In this document: positions 17,036 through 25,501 of the stretch, piece after piece
How the letters are laid out: each line of letters opens with the position of its first letter
Position numbering within the stretch: position 1 is the first letter of the stretch
NCBI RefSeq assembly: GCF_001421355.1
Contig: NZ_LMKC01000001.1
Coordinates: forward strand, 310,001 to 374,000
Source of the DNA: Sphingomonas sp. Leaf9
GTDB lineage: Bacteria > Pseudomonadota > Alphaproteobacteria > Sphingomonadales > Sphingomonadaceae
Length of the DNA stretch: 64,000 nucleotides
Direction: 5' to 3'
Program-made: the position numbers and the translations under genes
The notes under the pieces: generated by a model
Databases searched by the model: none
Told to the model about the DNA's origin: nothing
What the model saw: only the letters and a program-made list of their open reading frames with translations

Positions 17036-17910
17036 GCCGCCGCCACCCGCGCCAGCAGCCGGTCGATCGCCGCCACCGACGCCGGTTCGGTCAGGATCGG
17101 CGCGTGGCCGACATCGGCGACCGTGGTCAGCTCCGCGCCGTCGATCCGCTCGACCATCGCCTCGGCCACCCGCGCGGGGAGGATGTCGGACAGGCCGCCG
17201 CGCAGGATCGCGACCGGCTTGCCGGCTAGCGCGTCATAGGCACGCCACATGTCGGGGCCTGCCTCGTTGCCCGGCACGCGGAACGGCTCGGCGATCTTCA
17301 TGTCGTAATCGAGCATGATCCGCCCGGCCGAATTCAGCCGGTGTAGCCGCTTGGCCATATGCAGCCAGTCCTGCACCTCATAGGCCGGATAGGCATCGCC
17401 ATTTCCCTCGGCCAGCGCGCGGGCGGCGTGCATCCAGGTCGGGTGGCTGACCTGTTTACCGACATAGCCGCGAATCCGCCCCAGCCCCGCCGGGTCCAGT
17501 TCCGGCCCGACATCGTTCAGCAGGGCGGCCGCGATCCGATCGCGATCGGTCGCCGCCAGCAGCATGGTCAGGATACCGCCCAGCGACGTCCCGAACGCGA
17601 CGACGCGCGGCAGTTCCAGCTGGTTCAGCAGCGCCTCAACATCCTGCAGATAGACCAGCGGGACATAGGTCATCGGATCGCGGGCATAGCCGCTCTCGCC
17701 GCGCCCGCGCATCTCGGGCACGATCAGCCGCCACTGCCCGGCCAGCCGGTCGGCGACATCCTCCCAGTCGCGCGCATTGCGAGTGAGGCCATGCAGGCAC
17801 AGGATCGCCGGACGATCCGTCGGGCCGCCATAGTCGCGATAATGCAGTCGGAGGCCGTCGTTCGACCACCAATAGCCATCGGTGAAGCGTTGCTTGTCCA
17901 AAAGCGCCAT
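17032..17910 (-). CDS. Alpha/beta hydrolase
   Basis: A 292-residue alpha/beta-hydrolase. It has LCLHGLTRN (oxyanion-hole HG), IVPEMRGRGES, a nucleophile elbow AFGTSLGG, an acid segment RGGLSDIL and a terminal VGHAPIL histidine. It precedes and overlaps the glycosyltransferase gene. Its start lies only 18 bases from the divergent selO start, so the promoters must overlap the opposite coding sequence or this start is misplaced. No signal peptide is seen. The substrate is unknown; an ester or lactone is the usual class. Confidence 0.88.
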   Translation of the reverse strand: MALLDKQRFTDGYWWSNDGLRLHYRDYGGPTDRPAILCLHGLTRNARDWEDVADRLAGQWRLIVPEMRGRGESGYARDPMTYVPLVYLQDVEALLNQLELPRVVAFGTSLGGILTMLLAATDRDRIAAALLNDVGPELDPAGLGRIRGYVGKQVSHPTWMHAARALAEGNGDAYPAYEVQDWLHMAKRLHRLNSAGRIMLDYDMKIAEPFRVPGNEAGPDMWRAYDALAGKPVAILRGGLSDILPARVAEAMVERIDGAELTTVADVGHAPILTEPASVAAIDRLLARVAAA

Positions 17911-17928
17911 CGCACCCCATATCGCCGC

Positions 17929-19416
17929 ATGGCCGAAAACCCGCAACCCGCTCGCTACCGTCCCCGCACCGATATTCTCGATTTGGGAGACGCGTTCTAC
18001 GATGCCGTGCCGGCGGCGGCGTTTCCGGAACACATCCTGCGCTTCCGCAACGATCGGGCGGCGGCGGAGATCGGGATCGTCGCGGCGGCCGACCATATCC
18101 CAGCGCAAGCGGGGGTCCAGCGCCGGGTAGGACCGGCGGCCGCGTCTGTGGCTCTGGATCCCCGCCTGCGCGGGGATACGGAACGAAGCATCTCCCTCTC
18201 CGACGCCGAATGGATCGACCATTTCGGCCGCTTCACCCCCCTCCCCGGCAGCCTCCCCGAACCCCTCGCGCTGCGCTATCACGGGCATCAGTTCCAGTCG
18301 TACAACCCCGATATCGGCGACGGGCGCGGATTTCTCTATGCGCAGGTCACCGACAATCGCGACCGGCTGCTCGACCTCGGCACCAAAGGGTCGGGCCAGA
18401 CGCCCTACAGCCGCTTCGGCGACGGCCGCCTGACGCTGAAAGGCGGCGTGCGCGAGGTGCTGGCGACCGAGATGCTGGAGGCGCTGAACGTGCCCACCTC
18501 GCGCAGCTTCTCGCTGATCGAAACGGGTGAGGCGTTGACGCGCGGCGACGAACCCTCGCCCACCCGGTCGGCGGTGCTGGTCCGGCTGAACCACAGCCAT
18601 GTCCGCATCGGCACGTTCCAGCGACTGGCCTATGAACGCGACGCGGACGCGATGCGGCGGCTGGTCGACTATGTCCTGACGCGCCTCTACCACCACGCCC
18701 CCGGCAGCGACCCTGCGATCGCCTTGTTCGACGAAGCGGTCGGGCGCATCGCGACGCTGGCCGCGCGGTTCATGGCCGCCGGGTTCGTTCACGGCGTGCT
18801 GAACACTGACAATATCAACCTGACCGGCGAGAGCTTCGACTATGGTCCGTGGCGGTTCGCGCCGACTTGGGACGCCGGGTTCACCGCAGCCTATTTCGAC
18901 CATCACGGCCTCTATGCCTATGGCCGGCAGCCCGACGCGATGCACTGGAACGCCATGCAGCTTGCGGTCGCGCTGCGCACCGTCGTCGATGCCCCGCCGC
19001 TGATCGCGATCCTCGAAACCTTCCCCGAACGCTATGCGAAGGCGGCGGCCGAAGCGGTGCTGTGGCGGCTGGGCGTAACGCCCCGTACCGATGCCGACGA
19101 CCGTGCCCTCGCCGATGCGGTGACGACGGCGCTGGCACGCTCGAAAATGCCGATCGATGCCTTCTATCACCACGCCTTTGGCGGCTGGCTGCCCGAGGGA
19201 GAGGAATGGGCGGCGTTCGAGGAGGTCCGCGCCCGCCTGTCCGACTATCGCCCGCGTTCCGACCGCAGCCACCCCTATTGGTCCAACGCCACCCCCTGTT
19301 CGATGCTGATCGACGAGGTGGAGGCGATTTGGGCGGCGATCGCCGATCGCGACGACTGGTCGCTGTTCGATACAAAGGTAGCGGCGATCCGCCGGATGGG
19401 CGCGGCGCTTACCTGA
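17929..19416 (+). CDS. selO: Protein adenylyltransferase SelO (YdiU family) with an in-frame palindromic insert
   Basis: A 495-residue SelO pseudokinase, which transfers AMP from ATP to Ser, Thr or Tyr of redox proteins. Family landmarks are LALRYHGHQFQSYNPDIGDG, LLDLGTKGSGQTPYSR, GVREVLATEMLEAL, the metal site HGVLNTDNINLTGE and FDYGPWRF, with FAPTWDAGFT after it. The C-terminus lacks the selenocysteine/cysteine pair seen in some members. Residues about 57-84 are encoded by an 83-bp palindromic repeat that appears inserted in frame just before the conserved SDAEW segment. The rest is intact, so the gene is probably functional. Confidence 0.93.
   Translation: MAENPQPARYRPRTDILDLGDAFYDAVPAAAFPEHILRFRNDRAAAEIGIVAAADHIPAQAGVQRRVGPAAASVALDPRLRGDTERSISLSDAEWIDHFGRFTPLPGSLPEPLALRYHGHQFQSYNPDIGDGRGFLYAQVTDNRDRLLDLGTKGSGQTPYSRFGDGRLTLKGGVREVLATEMLEALNVPTSRSFSLIETGEALTRGDEPSPTRSAVLVRLNHSHVRIGTFQRLAYERDADAMRRLVDYVLTRLYHHAPGSDPAIALFDEAVGRIATLAARFMAAGFVHGVLNTDNINLTGESFDYGPWRFAPTWDAGFTAAYFDHHGLYAYGRQPDAMHWNAMQLAVALRTVVDAPPLIAILETFPERYAKAAAEAVLWRLGVTPRTDADDRALADAVTTALARSKMPIDAFYHHAFGGWLPEGEEWAAFEEVRARLSDYRPRSDRSHPYWSNATPCSMLIDEVEAIWAAIADRDDWSLFDTKVAAIRRMGAALT
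18096..18178. repeat. Family B palindrome inside the selO coding sequence
   Basis: Two 25-base arms (18096-18120 and 18154-18178) are reverse complements with three mismatches. They share the GCGGGGGTCCAG and CTGGATCCCCGC cores of the intergenic copy at 10041-10120. The element reads through selO without a stop and adds about 28 codons. Confidence 0.8.
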
Positions 19417-19500
19417 TATCAACCCTCTTGCCGGCAAACTGGCATCGTGCCGCATTCTGGTTCAAGGAAGCGGCAAAGCAGGAACCGGACGACCATCAGC

Positions 19501-20910
19501 ATGCCCGAACTTGTCTCGACCGAACCCGCCACCGGCGCGACGCTGTGGCGCGGCCCGATCGGCGATGTGGATACCGAGGTCGCCGCCGCCCGCGCGGGAT
19601 GGGCCGGCTGGGCGTCGCGGCCGCTCGCCTACCGCGTCGAAGCGATGCGGCGCTTCGCCAATGTCGTGCGCAGCCGGTCGGAAGCCTTTGCCGACATCAT
19701 CGCCCGCGAAACCGGCAAGCCGCTATGGGAAGCGCGCACCGAGGTCGAAACGGTCGTCAACAAGGTCGACATTTCGGTCACCGCCTATGCCGAACGCACC
19801 AGCCAGCGCCGGCTGGAATCGCCGCTCAACGCCCGCACCGCGCTCCGTCACAAGCCGCACGGCGTGCTGGCGGTGCTCGGGCCCTATAACTTCCCGGCGC
19901 ACCTGCCCAACGGCCACATCATCCCTGCGCTGATCGCCGGCAATGCCGTGGTGTTCAAGCCTTCGGAAAAGACCCCGGCCAGCGGTGCCTTCCTCGTCGA
20001 CTGCTACCGCGCGAGCGGCGTGCCCGAGGATTGCGTCCGCCTGCTGATCGGCGGCGCGCAGGAGGGGCGTGCCCTTGCCGCGCATCCCGATATCGACGGA
20101 TTGCTGTTCACCGGATCGGCGCGCACCGGCATCGCGCTCAACCGGCAGTTCGCCGATACCCCCGACAAGATCCTCGCGCTCGAAATGGGCGGCAACAACC
20201 CGATCGTCGTGTGGTCCACACCCGACGTCTATGCCGCCGCCGTGCTGGTCGTGCAGTCCGCCTTCACCTCGGCTGGACAGCGCTGCACCGCCGCGCGCCG
20301 CCTGATCGTCGAGCGGCGCCTGGCCGAACCGCTGCTGGCCGAGATCAACCGGCTGTGCGAACGGCTCATCATCGGCGAACCGCATGCCGACCCGGCGCCC
20401 TTCATGGGGCCGGTGATCGACAACGAAGCCGCCGACCAACTGACCGAAAGTTTCCTGTCGCTGTCGGCGCATGGCGGACGGCCGCTGCGGTTCATGCAGC
20501 GGCTGGTGGAGGGACGGCCGTTCCTGACGCCCGGCATCATCGACATGACCGATGCGACCGAACGCGCTGACGTCGAACTGTTCGGGCCGTTGCTGCAGGT
20601 GTCCCGCGTCGACAGTTTCGACGACGCCATCGCAGAGGCGAACAATACCCGCTACGGCTTGTCCGCCTCACTCGTGTCGCAGGACCCGCAGCTCTACGAC
20701 CGGTTCTGGGCCAATATCCGCGCCGGCATCGTCAACTGGAACCGCCCGACCAACGGCGCATCGTCGGGCGCGCCGTTCGGCGGGATCGGCCTGTCAGGCA
20801 ATCACCGCCCGTCGGCCTATTATGCCGCCGATTACTGCGCCTATCCGGTGGTGTCGGCCGAAGCGGAACAGGCGCGCGCATCGATCGGCATCGGGCTGCG
20901 CAACGAATAG
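19501..20910 (+). CDS. astD: Succinylglutamate-semialdehyde dehydrogenase
   Basis: A 469-residue NAD-dependent aldehyde dehydrogenase of the AstD branch, the fourth step of the arginine succinyltransferase pathway. The AstD-like signature LGPYNFPAHLPNGHIIPAL is present, with the cofactor segment FKPSEKTPASG, the general base in LALEMGGNNP and the nucleophile in SAGQRCTAARR. The start was set at the ATG nearest the family N-terminus; an in-frame ATG lies at 19447. No other ast genes are adjacent, so its pathway role here is inferred from sequence alone. Confidence 0.9.
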   Translation: MPELVSTEPATGATLWRGPIGDVDTEVAAARAGWAGWASRPLAYRVEAMRRFANVVRSRSEAFADIIARETGKPLWEARTEVETVVNKVDISVTAYAERTSQRRLESPLNARTALRHKPHGVLAVLGPYNFPAHLPNGHIIPALIAGNAVVFKPSEKTPASGAFLVDCYRASGVPEDCVRLLIGGAQEGRALAAHPDIDGLLFTGSARTGIALNRQFADTPDKILALEMGGNNPIVVWSTPDVYAAAVLVVQSAFTSAGQRCTAARRLIVERRLAEPLLAEINRLCERLIIGEPHADPAPFMGPVIDNEAADQLTESFLSLSAHGGRPLRFMQRLVEGRPFLTPGIIDMTDATERADVELFGPLLQVSRVDSFDDAIAEANNTRYGLSASLVSQDPQLYDRFWANIRAGIVNWNRPTNGASSGAPFGGIGLSGNHRPSAYYAADYCAYPVVSAEAEQARASIGIGLRNE

Positions 20911-20993
20911 CGCCCCTGCCCTAAACAATCCCTACCCCGCGCCCAAGCAAGCGTCGGTTGCCTGAACACCGGCGCGGTCGCATCTAGCGTGCC

Positions 20994-21782
20994 ATGGCTA
21001 CGCTACTCGATCCGACCGCGCGTGGGCGCGTCATCCTTGTCGGTGCTGGTCCGGGTGATCCGGGCCTGCTGACCGTGCGCGCGGTGGAGGCGCTCAAGAC
21101 CGCCGATGTGGTCGTCCATGACGGGCTGATCGACCGCCGCGTGCTCGACCTCGCCCCCGCCGGTGCCCAGCGCATCTCGGTCGCCAAGCAGCGCGCGCGC
21201 CACACGCTGCCGCAGGAATCGATCAACGCGCTGATCGTCGCGCACGTCAAGACCGGCGCAATCGTCGTCCGGCTGAAGGGCGGCGATCCGTTCATCTTCG
21301 GACGCGGCGGCGAAGAGGTCGAGGCGGTACGCGCCGCCGGACTGCCGGTCGAGGTCATCCCGGGCGTCTCCGCCGCACTCGGCTGTGCCGCTGGCGCAAT
21401 GCTGCCGCTGACCCACCGCGACTGGTCGTCGGCGGTCAGCTTCGTCGCAGGGCAATGCAAGGGCCTCTCCGAACAGGACTGGTCGGGCCTCGCCGGGCAG
21501 GGCCGCACGCTGGTGATCTACATGGGCGTCGCGACCGCGGAGGCGATCGCCGACAAGCTGATGGCCGATGGCGTCGCCCCCGACATGCCGGTCGCGGTGC
21601 TGGAGCGCGGCACCTATGCCGACGCCCGCGCGCTGCGTACCCTGCTCGCCGACCTCGGCCCGATGGTCGCGCGCGAGGATGTGAAGAGCCCGGCCGTGAT
21701 CGTCGTCGGCGAGGTGGTCCAGCTGGCCGATGCCGAGGACAAATTGGGCGCATGGGCCAAGGCGGCGGAGGTACTGGCGTGA
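20994..21782 (+). CDS. cobA: Uroporphyrinogen-III C-methyltransferase
   Basis: A 262-residue SAM-dependent methyltransferase that makes precorrin-2, the precursor of siroheme (and cobalamin). It shows VILVGAGPGDPGLLTVRAVE, YDGLID-like VVVHDGLIDRRVL, VRLKGGDPFIFGRGGEE and EVIPGVSAALG. It has only the methyltransferase domain, without the CysG dehydrogenase/ferrochelatase half. It heads the sulfate-assimilation operon, where siroheme is needed by the sulfite reductase downstream. The stop overlaps the next start as GTGA. Confidence 0.95.
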   Translation: MATLLDPTARGRVILVGAGPGDPGLLTVRAVEALKTADVVVHDGLIDRRVLDLAPAGAQRISVAKQRARHTLPQESINALIVAHVKTGAIVVRLKGGDPFIFGRGGEEVEAVRAAGLPVEVIPGVSAALGCAAGAMLPLTHRDWSSAVSFVAGQCKGLSEQDWSGLAGQGRTLVIYMGVATAEAIADKLMADGVAPDMPVAVLERGTYADARALRTLLADLGPMVAREDVKSPAVIVVGEVVQLADAEDKLGAWAKAAEVLA

Positions 21783-22075
21783 AATTGCTGACCGGAAACG
21801 ACCTCGCCAGCGGCGACGTGACCTGGTGGACCGGCAGCGACTGGTCGCGCCATGTCGAGGACGCGGCCGACGTCGGCGCGGACGGCGACCGCATCGCGCT
21901 GGTCGAGGAAGCCGCGCGGCGGGTGAACGTCCCCTATGTGATCGACGCGGTGGCGACCTCCGACGGCCCCCGCCCGGCGCATATCAAGGACCGCATCCGC
22001 GCCCTGGGTCCGACGGTTCGCGCCGACCTGACGCTAAAGCCCGCCGACCCCGATGCAGGGGCGTGGGTCATTTAG
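21779..22075 (+). CDS. DUF2849 protein in the sulfite-reductase operon
   Basis: A 98-residue protein with a GTG start that overlaps the cobA stop. The sequence LLTGNDLASGDVTWWTG and the later basic VNVPYVIDAV match the DUF2849 family, which regularly sits beside sulfite reductase genes in Alphaproteobacteria. Its biochemical role is not established; an accessory or redox-partner function for the reductase is an inference from position. It has no cysteines and no membrane segment. A family C repeat separates it from the reductase gene. Confidence 0.82.
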   Translation: MKLLTGNDLASGDVTWWTGSDWSRHVEDAADVGADGDRIALVEEAARRVNVPYVIDAVATSDGPRPAHIKDRIRALGPTVRADLTLKPADPDAGAWVI

Positions 22076-22076
22076 G

Positions 22077-22210
22077 TCCTCCCCGGCACGGGGAGGGGGA
22101 CCATGCGAAGCATGGTGGAGGGGGCTGTCCGGCTCCACCGCGGTTGCGTTGCGCGGCACTCCCCCTCCACCAGCCTTCGGCCGGTCCCCCTCCCCGCGTG
22201 GCGGGGAGGA
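22077..22210. repeat. Long inverted repeat, family C, within the cys operon
   Basis: An element of about 134 bp starts with TCCTCCCCGGCACGGGGAGG and ends with its counterpart CCCCGCGTGGCGGGGAGGA. It has the same nested arms as the copy at 3527-3666. It lies between DUF2849 and the sulfite reductase gene, which still has its own GGAAGAAACG ribosome site. Confidence 0.8.
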
Positions 22211-22224
22211 TTTAGGAAGAAACG

Positions 22225-23859
22225 ATGTACCAGTACGACACCTACGACCAGTCGATCGTCGATGCCCGCGTGGCCGAGTTCCGCGATCAGGTTGAACGCC
22301 GCCTGTCGGGCCATCTGACCGAGGATCAGTTCAAGCCGCTGCGGCTGATGAACGGCCTGTATCTCCAGCTGCACGCCTACATGCTGCGCGTCGCCATCCC
22401 CTATGGCACGCTGTCGTCGACGCAGATGCGCGTGCTGGGCGATATCGCGCGCACCTATGATCGCGATTACGGCCATTTCACCACGCGCCAGAACCTGCAG
22501 TTCAACTGGATCAAGCTGGCCGACACGCCCGACATCCTCGAAAAACTGGCTAAGGTCGAGATGCATGCCATCCAGACCAGCGGTAACTGCATCCGCAACA
22601 TCAGCTCCGACCAGTTCGCCGGCGCCGCTGCCGACGAGCTGACCGATCCGCGCCCATGGGCCGAACTGCTGCGCCAGTGGAGCACGTTCCACCCCGAATT
22701 CAGCTACCTGCCGCGCAAGTTCAAGATCGCCGTTATCGCCGCCGAAGAGGACCGCGCCGCGATGCGCCTCCACGATATCGGCCTGCGCATCGTCGAACAA
22801 AACGGCGTGGCGGGCGCGCAGGTCTATGTCGGCGGCGGCATGGGCCGCACCCCGATGATCGCGCCGCTGGTCAACGACTTCGTGCCACTCGGTGACCTGA
22901 TGAGCTATCTCGAAGCGTGCCTTCGGGTCTACAATCGCTACGGCCGGCGCGACAACATGTACAAGGCGCGGATCAAAATTCTCATCCACGAAATCGGCGT
23001 CGACAAATATCGCGCCGAGGTCGCCGAAGAGTTCGCGCATATCAAGACGCTGGGTATCGATCCGCCCCAGGCTGAATTCGACCGCATCGCCGCCTTCTTC
23101 GCCGACCCCGCCTTTGCCGATACGGCAAACGACGCCCCCGTCGACCGCAGCGAGGCAGGGTTCGCGGCATGGCTCGACCAGAACACCCATGCCCATAAGC
23201 GCGCCGGCTACACGATCGTCACGATCAGCCTGAAGCCCGCCGGCGGCATCCCCGGCGATGCGTCCGCCGATCAGATCGATGCGATGGCCGACCTCGCCGA
23301 AGCGTACAGCTTCGCCGAACTGCGCGTGACCCATGCCCAGAACATCGTTCTGCCGCATGTCCGCTCGGCCGATCTGCGCGCGGTGTATGACCGGCTGGTC
23401 GCGATCGGGCTGGCCGAGGCGAATCTCGACCTCATCACTGACATCATCGCCTGCCCCGGCCTCGATTATTGCAGCCTCGCCAATGCCCGCTCGATTCCAC
23501 TGGCGCAGAAGATCGCCACCCGCTTCGCCGATCCGGTGCGGCAGCGGGACCTGGGCGAACTCAAGCTCAAGATCAGCGGCTGCATCAACGCCTGCGGCCA
23601 CCATCATGCCGGGCACATCGGTATCCTGGGCGTCGACCGGAAGGGCACCGAGAATTTCCAGCTGCTGCTCGGCGGATCGGGTGCGCAGGACGTGTCGCTG
23701 GGCAAGATCACCGGCCCCGGCTTTTCCGAAGACGGCGTGGTCGACGCGATCGAGCGGGTGACCGACCGCTATCTCGCCGAACGCGAACAGGGCGAGCGCT
23801 TCGTCGACACCTATCGCCGGATCGGCATGGAGCCGTTCAAGGAGGCCATTTATGGCTGA
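22225..23859 (+). CDS. Ferredoxin-type nitrite/sulfite reductase
   Basis: A 544-residue siroheme and [4Fe-4S] reductase of the NirA/CysI superfamily. The repeated ferredoxin-like halves are visible, with GHFTTRQNLQFNWIKL and the cofactor cysteines in IACPGLDYCSLA and KISGCINACGHHHAGHIG (CX5C then CX3C). Neighbouring cobA, DUF2849, DUF934 and cysH indicate reduction of sulfite to sulfide. No CysJ flavoprotein is encoded nearby, so the electron donor is probably ferredoxin. The stop overlaps the following RidA gene by eight bases. Confidence 0.93.
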   Translation: MYQYDTYDQSIVDARVAEFRDQVERRLSGHLTEDQFKPLRLMNGLYLQLHAYMLRVAIPYGTLSSTQMRVLGDIARTYDRDYGHFTTRQNLQFNWIKLADTPDILEKLAKVEMHAIQTSGNCIRNISSDQFAGAAADELTDPRPWAELLRQWSTFHPEFSYLPRKFKIAVIAAEEDRAAMRLHDIGLRIVEQNGVAGAQVYVGGGMGRTPMIAPLVNDFVPLGDLMSYLEACLRVYNRYGRRDNMYKARIKILIHEIGVDKYRAEVAEEFAHIKTLGIDPPQAEFDRIAAFFADPAFADTANDAPVDRSEAGFAAWLDQNTHAHKRAGYTIVTISLKPAGGIPGDASADQIDAMADLAEAYSFAELRVTHAQNIVLPHVRSADLRAVYDRLVAIGLAEANLDLITDIIACPGLDYCSLANARSIPLAQKIATRFADPVRQRDLGELKLKISGCINACGHHHAGHIGILGVDRKGTENFQLLLGGSGAQDVSLGKITGPGFSEDGVVDAIERVTDRYLAEREQGERFVDTYRRIGMEPFKEAIYG

Positions 23860-24259
23860 GCGAAACGCCGTTTTCCCGGCCAACCCCCACACGCTTTACG
23901 CCGAGCATGGCTATTCGCCCGCGGTTCGTGCCGGCGACCTGCTGTTCGTATCGGGACAGGTCGGTGCCCGCGCCGATGGCACGCCCGAGCCCGATCTGGC
24001 CGATGAGGTCGCCTTGGCCTTTGCCAATCTGCGTGATGTGCTGGCCGGCGCAGGCGGCACCCCGGCGGATGTGATCGACGTGCACCTGTTCACGACCGAT
24101 CCCGATGCCGTTTTCCCGCTGCTGTTCGCCCATCACCCCGCATATTGGGGCGAAGGCCCGCTGCCTGCGCTGACCGCCGCTGGCGTCACCTGGCTCGCCG
24201 GCTTCCGGTTCGAGATCAAGGTTATCGCGCGCATTCCCAATGAAGGAGCCGCCACATGA
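23852..24259 (+). CDS. RidA (YjgF/UK114) family protein
   Basis: A 135-residue member of the Rid superfamily, whose best-known members hydrolyse reactive enamines and imines. Family sequence includes GDLLFVSGQVGARADG, FANLRDVLAGAG, VIDVHLFTTD and a C-terminal VIARIP. The arginine that usually binds the imino acid carboxylate is not at its usual place before VIARIP, so activity is uncertain. It is sandwiched between the sulfite reductase and DUF934 with overlaps at both ends, which argues for a linked role such as protection from reactive 2-aminoacrylate made during cysteine metabolism. Confidence 0.88.
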   Translation: MAERNAVFPANPHTLYAEHGYSPAVRAGDLLFVSGQVGARADGTPEPDLADEVALAFANLRDVLAGAGGTPADVIDVHLFTTDPDAVFPLLFAHHPAYWGEGPLPALTAAGVTWLAGFRFEIKVIARIPNEGAAT

Positions 24260-24681
24260 GCGAGCCGCTAAGCCTGCGCGACGATGCCGCGCATGACGAA
24301 CCCGCCGTGACGCTCGACGCGTTCCTCGGCCAATCGAACGCCACAGCGGTGCGGATCGAGGCGGGTGACGATGCCCGCCTGCTGTTGCCGCACATCGACC
24401 GGCTGGCGCTGGTCGAGGTCAGCTTTCCCAAGTTCCGCGACGGGCGCGGCTATTCCTCGGCAAGCATCCTGCGGGAAGCGGGCTATACCGGCGAACTACG
24501 CGCGGAAGGCGACGTGCTGGTCGATCAGATTCCGCTGATGCGCCGCTGCGGCTTCGACAGCTTCGCACCTGCCGCGCCGGTCGATCCGGCGGCACTGACC
24601 CGCGCGCTCGACCGCTACGATCACGGCTATCAATCGGCGGCCGACGGGCACGTTCCGGTGTGGAAACTGCGCCATGGCTGA
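24256..24681 (+). CDS. DUF934 protein of the sulfate-assimilation operon
   Basis: A 141-residue DUF934 family protein. The signature is VEVSFPKFRDGRGYSSASIL followed by LREAGYTGELRAEGDVLVDQ and MRRCGFDSF. Genes of this family are nearly always next to cysI and cysH in Proteobacteria, but the activity is not defined. It overlaps RidA by four bases and cysH by eight, indicating tight translational coupling. No cofactor motif or signal sequence is visible. Confidence 0.92.
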   Translation: MSEPLSLRDDAAHDEPAVTLDAFLGQSNATAVRIEAGDDARLLLPHIDRLALVEVSFPKFRDGRGYSSASILREAGYTGELRAEGDVLVDQIPLMRRCGFDSFAPAAPVDPAALTRALDRYDHGYQSAADGHVPVWKLRHG

Positions 24682-25459
24682 GGCCGATTCCGACCTGCGC
24701 CTCCGCGACCGGATCGATATCGCGCCCCGCTTCACGGCTGCCGATGCCGAGGCACTGAACGCACGCTTCGACGGCGTGCCGACGCAGGCGATGCTGGCGA
24801 CGGCGCTTGGTGAAGGGCTGCTCGGCCGCGTTGCCGCCGTGTCGTCGTTCGGTGCGGAATCGGCGGTGCTGCTGCACCTGATCGCCTCCGTCGATCGCTC
24901 GGTGCCGGTCCTGTTCCTCGAAACCGGCAAGCATTTCCCCGAAACGCTCGCCTATCGCGACATGCTGGTTCGTAGGCTGGGGCTGACCGATTTTCGCAAC
25001 CTGACGCCCGATGCCGACCTGCTGGCGGCACGGGACGCGACGGGCGAGCGCTGGTCCTACGACCCCGATGGCTGCTGCGATCTGCGCAAGGTCGAACCGC
25101 TGGCGCGCGGACTGCTCGGCTTCGATGCGAGCTTTACCGGGCGCAAGGCGTTCCAGTCGGCGACGCGCACCGCGCTCCCCCGCTTCGAAATCGACACGTC
25201 GGATGCGGTCGGTCGGTTGAAGGTCAATCCGCTCATCACCTGGACCCCGGCGGATATCGATGCCTATTTCGCGCAGCACGACCTGCCGCGCCACCCGCTG
25301 GTCGAACAGGGGTTTCCCTCGATCGGATGCCAGCCCTGCACCAAGCAGGTGAAGCTGGGCGAAGACCCGCGTTCGGGGCGATGGGCCGGGTTCGACAAGG
25401 TGGAATGCGGCATTCACACCCCGCTGCCCGACGTCGATGCGAACCTGCCCGGCGCCTGA
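24674..25459 (+). CDS. cysH: Phosphoadenylyl/adenylyl-sulfate reductase
   Basis: A 261-residue reductase that converts activated sulfate to sulfite with thioredoxin. It has the PP-loop-like VSSFGAESAVLLHLIA. The cysteine pairs DGCCDLRKVEP and GCQPCTK are those of the [4Fe-4S] form, which normally uses adenylyl sulfate. The C-terminal catalytic cysteine is in KVECGIH. It is the last gene of the cobA-DUF2849-sulfite reductase-RidA-DUF934-cysH operon. The ATP sulfurylase genes are not in the window. Confidence 0.95.
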   Translation: MAEADSDLRLRDRIDIAPRFTAADAEALNARFDGVPTQAMLATALGEGLLGRVAAVSSFGAESAVLLHLIASVDRSVPVLFLETGKHFPETLAYRDMLVRRLGLTDFRNLTPDADLLAARDATGERWSYDPDGCCDLRKVEPLARGLLGFDASFTGRKAFQSATRTALPRFEIDTSDAVGRLKVNPLITWTPADIDAYFAQHDLPRHPLVEQGFPSIGCQPCTKQVKLGEDPRSGRWAGFDKVECGIHTPLPDVDANLPGA

Positions 25460-25501
25460 CGCCGACTTGCCCCCGGGCGACTTCGGGGGCAAAGCGGCGC
25501 A

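Noticed and set aside
17929..19416. Frameshift or misassembly in selO at the repeat
   Set aside because: The frame is continuous and both sides match the family, so an in-frame insertion explains the extra residues better.
20911..20993. SAM or cobalamin riboswitch before cobA
   Set aside because: The 83-base leader is too short and shows none of the conserved core sequences.
22072..23892. 606-codon frame opposite the sulfite reductase
   Set aside because: Antisense to a gene with siroheme cysteine motifs; the composition is that of a shadow frame.
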